DNA of 64,000 nucleotides from Pseudodesulfovibrio senegalensis (GTDB lineage: Bacteria > Desulfobacterota > Desulfovibrionia > Desulfovibrionales > Desulfovibrionaceae), in the NCBI RefSeq assembly GCF_008830225.1, contig NZ_WAIE01000005.1, positions 124,001 to 188,000 on the forward strand. Reading direction: 5' to 3'. Within the stretch, counting starts at the first letter, position 1. Each line of letters starts with the position of its first letter. Shown here piece after piece: positions 57,717 to 64,000 of this stretch. The translations under genes and the position numbers were made by a program. Under the pieces are notes generated by a model. It saw only the letters and a list, made by a program, of their open reading frames with translations, was not told the DNA's origin and searched no databases.

Positions 57717-58805
57717 TCAACCGGCTTTTCGAGTATGCCAGTCCATAGGCACTACCCGTCCTCTCGGCACGGCCTCGAGATTCAGATCATGCTGCAACCC
57801 CAATTCGGCCATAAGCCAACCAGAGTAGGCTATCATGGAGGCGTTATCCGTGCAAAGGGCTGGACCGGGCAAAACCAAATCGAGTCCATATCGCTGCGCC
57901 AAATCGGCCATGGTTTCACGGATCATGGTGTTTGCTGCGACTCCCCCTGCAACCACCAGGCCCTTCATGTGACCCGTTTTTTTCAATGCCCGCTCCACTT
58001 TGATGCGCAACGTATCCGCAACACTCCAGTTGAAGGAAGCGCAAATCCGCGCAACATGCTCACGGGCATCCGGTAAAAGCGCGCCCAAAGCCGATGCTCC
58101 ATCAACATCGTCCATGCGGGGCAACACGACCTCGGGATGTTTCTGCACGTGGACCGCTACGGCCGTCTTCAACCCGCTGAAACTGAAATCAAGGCTGGGA
58201 TTGTCGATGAACGCTCGTGGAAAAAGTTTTCTGTCCGGTTCGGTCTCTTGGGCCAATTCATCCACGTGCTTTCCCCCGGGATATGGGAAATTCAATGTCT
58301 TGGCGACCTTATCAAAGGCTTCACCTGCCGCGTCATCCAGAGTCTTGCCCAACAGCTCGAACTCCACGGGCGAATCGATGCGATAGGTATGTGTATGCCC
58401 TCCTGAAACGAGCAACCCCAAGGCCGGAAACGGCAGAGAACGCTCCAAGCCAGGGGCAAGCAGGTGTGCCCAGAGATGATTGACCCCGACGAGACGGGCA
58501 TTGCAGGACAAGCTCAACGCCTTGGCAAAACTCACGCCGATGAGCAGTGCTCCAAGCAACCCCGGGCCACGGGCAACAGCCACGGCATCAATATCTTCAG
58601 GCGCATGGCCGCTCTCTTCCATAAGCTCGCGAAACAGGGTGGGCAGCACGCGCAAATGCTCACGGGAGGCTATCTCAGGAACCACGCCGCCAAAGACTGC
58701 GTGCACATCAATTTGCGTGGCTAGCTTCTGCCCCACAAGGCGACCGTCACGAACAAGAGCGACGGCTGTTTCATCGCAGGAAGTTTCAATACCAAGACAC
58801 AGCAT
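57717..58805 (-). CDS. tsaD: tRNA N6-adenosine threonylcarbamoyltransferase TsaD (Gcp)
   Basis: A 362-residue ASKHA enzyme that transfers the threonylcarbamoyl group to A37 of ANN-decoding tRNAs. The metal-binding His110 and His114 lie in NHLWAHLL (109-116). The phosphate-binding start LGIETSCDETAVALV (4-18) is clear, as are GLLVSGGHTH and the C-terminal VAGGVAANTMIR. Its product is also the substrate type of TrmO elsewhere in the window. The ATG shares one base with the fbp stop (TGATG). Confidence 0.96.
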   Translation of the reverse strand: MLCLGIETSCDETAVALVRDGRLVGQKLATQIDVHAVFGGVVPEIASREHLRVLPTLFRELMEESGHAPEDIDAVAVARGPGLLGALLIGVSFAKALSLSCNARLVGVNHLWAHLLAPGLERSLPFPALGLLVSGGHTHTYRIDSPVEFELLGKTLDDAAGEAFDKVAKTLNFPYPGGKHVDELAQETEPDRKLFPRAFIDNPSLDFSFSGLKTAVAVHVQKHPEVVLPRMDDVDGASALGALLPDAREHVARICASFNWSVADTLRIKVERALKKTGHMKGLVVAGGVAANTMIRETMADLAQRYGLDLVLPGPALCTDNASMIAYSGWLMAELGLQHDLNLEAVPRGRVVPMDWHTRKAG

Positions 58806-59830
58806 CAGAGACCGGGCGAATTATATTTTGCATAGATCTGCTGCACCTTTTTCACGTCATCACGTGAACCGATGAACAGGGGAACGCGCTGATGCAGATG
58901 ATCGGGATCTATCTCCAAAATGCGTTTATGGCCGTCGATGGCCATGCCGCCGGCCTGCTCCACGAGCATGGCCATAGGGTTGGCCTCGCACAAAAGACGC
59001 AGTTTGCCAGCTGGTTTTTTGGGGTCCCGCAGGTCTGCCGGATACAGGAAAATTCCGCCATACAAAAGGTTGCGATGAAAATCAGCGACCAGCGACCCGA
59101 TGTAACGGGCGCTGTACGGCTTTTTATGATTATTCTCCGACGACTTGAAATAATTGACCACTTCCCGCGTGGGCTCATCCCAATACTGGGAGTAGCCCTC
59201 GTTGACGGAGTATATTTTGCCCTGCTCGGGAATGCGGATATTGGGATGAGACAAAAGGAATTCTCCCACCCCCGGGTCCAGCGTAAAGCCGTGGACACCG
59301 GTTCCCGTGGTAAACACGAGCATGGTGGACGAACCGTACAGGATGTATCCGGCAGCCACCTGCTCAACGCCCGGCTGGAGAACGTCCGAAGTCATGAGTG
59401 GTTCCGACGACGGGCTCACCCGGCGATAAATGGAAAAAATGGTTCCGATGTTGACGTTCACGTCAATGTTGGAAGACCCGTCCAAAGGATCAAAAATGAT
59501 AATGTAGCCGCCCTGGGGCAGGCCGTGAGGAATTTCGATGATATCGGCATTTTCTTCGGAGGCCATGGCACAGAGGACACCGGACCGGGCCAAACGATGG
59601 ATGAGAATCCGGTTGGCGTACTCGTCCAGTTTTTTGACCTCTTCGCCCTGCACGTTGGTGTCTCCGGTAAAACCAAGAACGTCAACAAGGCCGGCCTTGT
59701 TGACCTGACGTGAAATGATTTTCGCGGAAAGGACGATTTCATTGAACAACCGGGTGAATTGACCGGTGGCCTTTGGCACCATGTTCTGGTGCAGGATGAT
59801 GTGTTCGGTAACCGTAACTTGTTGTGGCAA
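58805..59830 (-). CDS. fbp: Class I fructose-1,6-bisphosphatase
   Basis: A 341-residue gluconeogenic phosphatase. The metal-binding segments [23 protein letters not shown]-like (about 57-79) and [25 protein letters not shown] (about 117-141) are present. The C-terminal [29 protein letters not shown] motif is also in place. No ATG is available at the N-terminus: a TTG at 59830 follows AAGGAG by six bases and is my choice, while the TTG at 59848 is an alternative. The mature start would be QQVTVTEHI-like. Confidence 0.93.
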   Translation of the reverse strand: MPQQVTVTEHIILHQNMVPKATGQFTRLFNEIVLSAKIISRQVNKAGLVDVLGFTGDTNVQGEEVKKLDEYANRILIHRLARSGVLCAMASEENADIIEIPHGLPQGGYIIIFDPLDGSSNIDVNVNIGTIFSIYRRVSPSSEPLMTSDVLQPGVEQVAAGYILYGSSTMLVFTTGTGVHGFTLDPGVGEFLLSHPNIRIPEQGKIYSVNEGYSQYWDEPTREVVNYFKSSENNHKKPYSARYIGSLVADFHRNLLYGGIFLYPADLRDPKKPAGKLRLLCEANPMAMLVEQAGGMAIDGHKRILEIDPDHLHQRVPLFIGSRDDVKKVQQIYAKYNSPGL

Positions 59831-59889
59831 CGCCTTCTCCTTGGGCAATCACGCCGTGCTCACGACGCAAGGGAACCATACGGTTCCTG

Positions 59890-60654
59890 CTAGTAATCGG
59901 GGTCAACGCTCTTGGTGGCGTATACGTATTCGTCTTCGCCGATAAACCGTGCAAGCCAAGTATAGTAGGTATCGCCCACCTTGACCTGTCCAGTGACGTC
60001 GTCTTCCAGCAATTCTTCCCACGGCTGGTCAAGAATTCCGGCCTCATCCACCTCAGCACCAGAGTTCCATACGCCGCCGCCAGGATGAATTATGATCAAT
60101 TCCTCAGGGTTCGGGCTGAAGCGAATCACTGTTCGGGGGTCAAAACCGGCCACAATCAGCCCCTTGAAATCCGTATCCTCGAAATATGGTGTTCCCACAT
60201 ACAGTTCGGGGCCCAGTTCCGGGTAATCCGCCACGGTTTCAAGAAAAATCTTTCGCCATTGACCGATAAAAACCAGTGGTTTGCTGAACCGTTTAAGGGG
60301 AACGGCCGGACGCTGGTCCAAAATGTTACCTTCAGCATCCGTGTAAAAAGCGCGATCCAGCCAGGGGAAACGGGCCATGAGCAGGCTGAACCACTCGTCA
60401 TCAGGCACCGTATCCCGGTCGGCGATGAACCGAGTCAATTGCAGAAGGGGCGCGTCCACAGGTGTAATAAGACGAGCCAATTTCTCAAAATTGGGGTCAT
60501 CAAGCCTGTACGCATCCGTATCTATCTCCGCCTCAGGGTCTACATACTCGCGAACCGGCTCCCACTGACTCTTGATGTAGCGGCCGGTCCGGGTCCAGGT
60601 ATGACACCCGGTCAGCAGAACAAGAAGCAACAGCAAAGAAAAAAACCGTGTCAT
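59890..60654 (-). CDS. Hypothetical lipoprotein
   Basis: A 254-residue lipoprotein. The signal peptide ends LLTGC with lipidated Cys17. The mature part is acidic with Trp/Tyr-rich strands. The central FYTDAEGNILDQRPAVPLKRF segment (about 103-123) and the IIIHPGGGVWNSG strand (about 190-203) faintly resemble a Cache-like fold. This is not firm. The residue after Cys is His. It may sit in the inner or outer membrane. It stands apart from fbp by 59 bases. Confidence 0.75.
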   Translation of the reverse strand: MTRFFSLLLLLVLLTGCHTWTRTGRYIKSQWEPVREYVDPEAEIDTDAYRLDDPNFEKLARLITPVDAPLLQLTRFIADRDTVPDDEWFSLLMARFPWLDRAFYTDAEGNILDQRPAVPLKRFSKPLVFIGQWRKIFLETVADYPELGPELYVGTPYFEDTDFKGLIVAGFDPRTVIRFSPNPEELIIIHPGGGVWNSGAEVDEAGILDQPWEELLEDDVTGQVKVGDTYYTWLARFIGEDEYVYATKSVDPDY

Positions 60655-60716
60655 GTACTATCAAATCCTATATCAGCCGCAAAAAACGCGACTGTGAGTT
60701 ATCATAAAAACGGATG

Positions 60717-61526
60717 TCAGGACCGGACCCGGGCCTCAAAACGGGCAGCCAACGTTTCCAGCGTTCCGATAAGCCGGTTCTTGGCATGAACCCCGAACGG
60801 GTCTTCCGATTCGGAAGATTCAGGGGCTTCTGTCGCATGACCACGCAATTCGTCGAGCCGTCCCTGCAAAATGGGATGTTCCTCGACCGGACGACTTTTC
60901 AACAATTCTTCATATATGGCAATTGCACCTGACACATCTCCCTGCGAGGCAAGAAGATCGGCCATCGTGCGTGTTCGCAGGTTTCCGGATTTGCCATCCA
61001 CAGCTCCGGCAGAATCTGCGCCCTGCTCATTTTCCTGACCAAAGGCATCCCGGGCCAACACGCGCAGCGGAGCCGGTCGGGACGCGGCCTTGCTCGGAGC
61101 CGGAAGCGGTTCTCCCACAAGCCTATCCGAAAGCGAGGACATGCCCTCAAAGACGACATCGGTCCAGCCGATCTCCTCGCCGGAGAGATTGGAGGCTACC
61201 AGCATCAAAAAAACGGCTACGTCACGCCTGTCTTCAGGCAGGCTCTTGGCCCACGCCCGCCAGAAGGCAGGATATGAGGAAAGCGGCGCGACAACGCGTT
61301 CAAGATGATCATGGACTTCATTCTCCCGTCCGAGGTCCGACAGGACCTGCACCAGAAGCATTCTCGCCTCGAGAAAGTCGGGATGTCTGTCCAGCCCCTG
61401 CACAAGCGTGACAACGGCGTCTTCCAAATGCCCGGTGTCCACAAACAATTGAGCCAGCGGGAAGAAAACCTTCGAGCCGGGTTCAAGGGACAAGACCTCC
61501 TGATACCACTCAATTTTCTTGTCCAT
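60717..61526 (-). CDS. TPR-like repeat protein
   Basis: A 269-residue soluble protein. The N-terminal 90 residues are TPR-like (EVLSLEPGSKVFFPLAQLFVDTG; DAVVTLVQGLDRHPDFLEAR...). A low-complexity Ala/Pro linker lies near 145-190. A second TPR-like unit (MADLLASQGDVSGAIAIYEELLKSRP, about 195-220) precedes an acidic tail. Function unknown. The chosen ATG at 61526 overlaps the FtsB-like gene by 17 bases and follows a GGAG site, so it is coupled to that gene. Confidence 0.72.
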   Translation of the reverse strand: MDKKIEWYQEVLSLEPGSKVFFPLAQLFVDTGHLEDAVVTLVQGLDRHPDFLEARMLLVQVLSDLGRENEVHDHLERVVAPLSSYPAFWRAWAKSLPEDRRDVAVFLMLVASNLSGEEIGWTDVVFEGMSSLSDRLVGEPLPAPSKAASRPAPLRVLARDAFGQENEQGADSAGAVDGKSGNLRTRTMADLLASQGDVSGAIAIYEELLKSRPVEEHPILQGRLDELRGHATEAPESSESEDPFGVHAKNRLIGTLETLAARFEARVRS

Positions 61527-61833
61527 CCACTTCATCTCCAATGCTTGCGTCACCGTTTTCCGGGAAAAGATAAAGAATCTCGTCTTTTTTTACGAAATTC
61601 ATCCGGTCGCGAATGATTTTTTCCTGATAGGCCCTGTCGCTTTTCAGTCGAATGATCTCCTTGCTCAAGTCAAGGCTTCTGGCGTCCAGGTCTTCGATCT
61701 GCCGTTGCAGAACCTCATGACGATCCTTAAGTTCCAGATAAGCGAACAACCCCTGTCCGCTCCAGATCAACCGACAAAACAAAAAAAGATTGATAAGGAT
61801 CAGCAAAGCCAACAGAACGCGCTTTCCTATCAT
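61510..61833 (-). CDS. FtsB/DivIC-like septum formation initiator
   Basis: A 107-residue small bitopic protein: one N-terminal membrane helix (about 4-24), then a coiled coil (LKDRHEVLQRQIEDLDARSLDLSKEIIRLKSD, about 35-66). The DRMNFVKKDEILYLFPE ending is typical of FtsB/DivIC division proteins. In the family it recruits the FtsL/FtsQ complex. The GTG at 61845 is rejected in favour of the ATG at 61833 after GAGAGG. It is located between a small helical gene and the TPR gene. Confidence 0.85.
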   Translation of the reverse strand: MIGKRVLLALLILINLFLFCRLIWSGQGLFAYLELKDRHEVLQRQIEDLDARSLDLSKEIIRLKSDRAYQEKIIRDRMNFVKKDEILYLFPENGDASIGDEVDGQEN

Positions 61834-61841
61834 CGGACCTC

Positions 61842-62120
61842 TCACTGCAGTCGCCGGCCCGGGCCGTCTTCACCATCGCCGCCAGCCAAAGGCCCCTTCA
61901 ATTCTTCAAGGAAATTGGCTGTGGCCTGCTCAATACGGCACACGTCCTCTTCGCTCACTTCCACCTTATCCAATTTTTCAAGAAACGACTTCAGCACCGC
62001 AAATTCGTCAAGCAAAGAACTGCCCAGCTCAAGCTTCTCAAGCTCGGGCTCAAGTTCCAGTATGGTCTGGAGGCAGTTCGCAATGCGAACCATATGGCTA
62101 GCGGCGCCGCTTTGGGTCAT
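61842..62120 (-). CDS. Small helical hypothetical protein
   Basis: A 92-residue, acidic, Leu-rich protein. A long amphipathic helix runs from about residue 10 to 75 (NCLQTILELEPELEKLEL...), suggesting a helical bundle or partner-binding coiled coil. I recognise no family. A GGAG-like site precedes the ATG. Its stop overlaps the FtsB-like upstream region, and it begins 16 bases after the pgsA stop. Confidence 0.6.
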   Translation of the reverse strand: MTQSGAASHMVRIANCLQTILELEPELEKLELGSSLLDEFAVLKSFLEKLDKVEVSEEDVCRIEQATANFLEELKGPLAGGDGEDGPGRRLQ

Positions 62121-62136
62121 GACTCACTCCGTCGCT

Positions 62137-62721
62137 TCAACATTCCTCATTCATTAACCAATTTTTGTAGAAATTGTACAGATAATTTCCCCCGGAGAAA
62201 ACCGTGAGCAACAGGGCCACGTACAAAAGCACCTGTCCCACCAGCGCCATGCTGATACCAAACAGCGGATAATGCCACAGCAGGGGAGCAAGGCAAAGAC
62301 TCTGCACAATGGTCTTGAGCTTGCCGAAACGATCTGCGGCAATGACGTCGCCCTTTTCCGCGGCAATGGCACGCATTCCGGTAACCACGATCTCACGGGC
62401 CACAATGATGATGACCACCCACGCGGGAACGCGCCACTCCGCGCCCATACGAACCAACATGATCAGTACGGAACAGATGAGCAGCTTGTCCGCAAGCGGA
62501 TCGAGGAATTTCCCCAGATTGGTAATGAGATTCTGCTGCCGGGCGATCATGCCGTCGAACATATCCGTGGCCGAAGCCAGCATGAAAACGATGGCGGCCA
62601 GATAGGAGCCAAAACGCCAGTGCAGAAACAGTTCAAGGTACAACAGCCCCACGATGATGGGAGCAGCAAATATGCGCGTTAACGTCAACGTATTGGGTAA
62701 ATTCAATATTTCCCGTTTCAT
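62137..62721 (-). CDS. pgsA: CDP-diacylglycerol-glycerol-3-phosphate 3-phosphatidyltransferase PgsA
   Basis: A 194-residue membrane enzyme making phosphatidylglycerol phosphate. The CDP-alcohol motif DMFDGMIAR (53-61)...G70...D74...D78 is complete. The PgsA-specific REIVVTGMRAIAAEKG (about 109-124) separates it from the paralogue at 16767-17357. About six helices. It begins six bases before the Mrp stop, so the genes are adjacent. It directly precedes the small helical and division-related genes. Confidence 0.94.
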   Translation of the reverse strand: MKREILNLPNTLTLTRIFAAPIIVGLLYLELFLHWRFGSYLAAIVFMLASATDMFDGMIARQQNLITNLGKFLDPLADKLLICSVLIMLVRMGAEWRVPAWVVIIIVAREIVVTGMRAIAAEKGDVIAADRFGKLKTIVQSLCLAPLLWHYPLFGISMALVGQVLLYVALLLTVFSGGNYLYNFYKNWLMNEEC

Positions 62722-62727
62722 AATAAC

Positions 62728-63618
62728 CTAGCCGTGCGTTGTGGCCGCCGCCTCGAGACTGCTGTGCGCAGCTTCGGCAACCTTGTCGCTCAATTTGAGA
62801 AACGCATCCTTTGCAAAGGACTCTTCATCGAGAAGCACCACGGGTGTTCCCATGTCGCCGGCAATGACCGTGGCCGGATCAAGGGGAATCTCGCCCAGAA
62901 ACTCCAGACCGTACTTGTCGGCAAGATCGCGTCCACCACCCTTCTTGAAAAGATCTATGGACTTGTGACAGTGCGGGCACACAAGACCGCTCATGTTCTC
63001 CACAACGCCGAGGATGTTGGCGTTGGCGTACTGGAGGAAGTTGATGGACTTGCGCACATCGGACAGAGAGACTTCCTGCGGGGTGGTCACAACCACGCAC
63101 AAGGCATCGGGAATGGTCTTCAGAACGGTCATGGGCTCATCGCCGGTGCCCGGGGGAGAATCCACAAGCAGAAAATCCAGCTCGCCCCATTGCACGTCGG
63201 AAATGAACTGACGGATGGCCGAAGTCTTCATGGGACCGCGCCAGAGTACGGCCTGATCCGGATCCTTGAGCAACGACTCCATGGAGAGCACCGACAGATT
63301 TTCACTGTACTGCTTGGGCATCATCAGGGAGCCGCGATCAACATCAAGGATGCCATGAATGCCGAGCAGCGTCGGCACGCTGGGGCCATGAATATCCACG
63401 TCGAGAATCCCCACCTTGAAGCCGCGCGAAGCAAGGGCTGCCGCGAGGTTCACGGTAACGGAACTCTTGCCCACGCCGCCCTTGCCGCTCATGACGAATA
63501 TCTTGTGCCCGATGCCCGCAAGAGTGGACGAGATCAACTCATCCTGAATCTTGAGCTTGGCATCGGTGTGTTTATCGCTACCGCCCCCGCTGGAGCAGGA
63601 GGAACAATTGGAACTCAC
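62728..63618 (-). CDS. Mrp/NBP35-type Fe-S cluster carrier ATPase
   Basis: A 296-residue P-loop ATPase. The deviant Walker A GKGGVGKSS (45-53), the ILDVDIHGPS switch region (about 71-80), and VDSPPGTGDEP (about 152-162) are typical of Mrp. A CPHC motif (about 214-217) binds the cluster. The N-terminal C5-x2-C8 in NCSSC and the Gly/Ser-rich tail resemble NBP35-type N-termini. It loads Fe-S clusters onto apoproteins. Confidence 0.93.
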   Translation of the reverse strand: MSSNCSSCSSGGGSDKHTDAKLKIQDELISSTLAGIGHKIFVMSGKGGVGKSSVTVNLAAALASRGFKVGILDVDIHGPSVPTLLGIHGILDVDRGSLMMPKQYSENLSVLSMESLLKDPDQAVLWRGPMKTSAIRQFISDVQWGELDFLLVDSPPGTGDEPMTVLKTIPDALCVVVTTPQEVSLSDVRKSINFLQYANANILGVVENMSGLVCPHCHKSIDLFKKGGGRDLADKYGLEFLGEIPLDPATVIAGDMGTPVVLLDEESFAKDAFLKLSDKVAEAAHSSLEAAATTHG

Positions 63619-63664
63619 GGTATCACCTTCATGTCCTTTAGACGTTAGTTGGCATGCGACAGTT

Positions 63665-64000
63665 TCACGAATGACGTGAAACGCGATCCAAAAAAAAGAC
63701 GACAGCGGCTCCGAAGGCCATCAAGGCCAGCGCTGCCCACAAATCTCCGTTCAGGTCGGGAAGCACATTCTGCGCACGCAGTACGTGCTCCTTGCCCCTG
63801 ACCATGACGGACTCGAGAACTTCTTTCCATGGCCACACTTTTCGCATGGCGCCAAGCATGAGCCCGGTCAGCACGCTGACCGTCGCACCATGCCAACGGC
63901 TCAGAAGATAATGCAGCAGCCGGGAAAAGACAACAATGCCTATGCAGGCCCCACCAAGAAATACGAGAATGACTTCAAGGTTGCTCCACACAAAGGGATT
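63665..64000 (-). CDS. DUF368 (undecaprenyl-phosphate transporter-like) protein, C-terminal part
   Basis: The minus-strand frame enters from the right edge and its 5' end is outside the window. The visible 111 residues (NPFVWSNLEVIL...) include a helix, then RLLHYLLSRWHGATVSVLTGLMLGAMRKVWPWKEVLES. That is the C-terminal signature of DUF368 membrane proteins, now linked to undecaprenyl-phosphate translocation. Two helices remain visible. No terminator is seen after it. Confidence 0.75.
   Translation of the reverse strand, partial: NPFVWSNLEVILVFLGGACIGIVVFSRLLHYLLSRWHGATVSVLTGLMLGAMRKVWPWKEVLESVMVRGKEHVLRAQNVLPDLNGDLWAALALMAFGAAVVFFLDRVSRHS

Overview
The window reads as a chromosomal backbone segment of a Desulfovibrionales-type sulfate-reducing bacterium (Desulfovibrio / Pseudodesulfovibrio-like, Desulfobacterota). 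This is inferred from the gene repertoire: a CbiMQO-type cobalt ECF transporter, an ilvB-ilvN-ilvC operon preceded by DUF465, DUF167, DivIVA and YggT genes, paaK plus tandem-ACT gene, an EF-G paralogue, an H-NOX chemoreceptor and many small Desulfovibrio-like hypothetical genes. The sequence is moderately GC rich. Genes are packed tightly, with many ATGA overlaps. I see no rRNA or tRNA gene, insertion sequence, prophage, integrase or CRISPR array, and no compositional island.

Layout. 1-8.8 kb (+): end of a cobalt transport operon (cbiQ, cbiO), then MATE exporter, DUF2156 protein, alkaline-phosphatase-fold protein, UvrD-type helicase, thiL and trmO, closed by a shared terminator with a UPF0316 membrane protein. 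9.6-16.3 kb (-): a long co-directional run of two unknown genes, a HAD phosphatase, YggT, DivIVA, DUF167, DUF465, ilvB, ilvN and ilvC. 16.4-23.5 kb: divergent tatA, then a CDP-alcohol phosphatidyltransferase with two exported proteins, a SixA-like phosphatase, miaA-coaD-rsmD and a beta-CASP metallo-beta-lactamase. 23.6-30 kb: LOG protein, EamA permease, an unusual chemoreceptor, a zinc-ribbon protein, gpmI-rsfS and a nitroreductase. 30-34.7 kb: paaK-ACT, an orphan Hpt, a second MATE protein and dapB. 34.7-40.4 kb: ligA, a TrkA-type ion channel, uvrB and a small unknown gene. 40.5-45.7 kb: a PEGA lipoprotein, aat, clpA, clpS and a CYTH protein. 45.7-52.6 kb: crcB-DUF190, then cheB, cheA, a PAS-MCP-H-NOX receptor and DUF2062. 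52.6-64 kb (-): EF-G paralogue, unknown gene, bamD, trxB, trxA, tsaD, fbp, lipoprotein, TPR protein, FtsB-like protein, small helical protein, pgsA, Mrp ATPase and the C-terminal part of a DUF368 transporter that runs off the window.

Functional threads. Branched-chain amino acid synthesis is complete up to ketol-acid reductoisomerase. aat, clpA and clpS put the bacterial Leu/N-degron pathway (transferase, adaptor, unfoldase) side by side. trxA-trxB-bamD follows a strong predicted sigma-70 promoter. cheB-cheA lie directly downstream of a receptor whose C-terminal 172 residues carry the H-NOX haem-pocket signature (proximal His, Pro, YxSxR and a distal Tyr), suggesting a gas-sensing chemosensory unit. 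That receptor is the most interesting item in the window. Next come a chemoreceptor with a Cache domain placed after its signalling domain, and an orphan intrinsic terminator in the long leader of paaK.

Limits. All family assignments come from reading motifs by eye, and no database search was run. Start codons were moved from the longest open frame where a Shine-Dalgarno sequence or family length supported it, and each such choice is stated.
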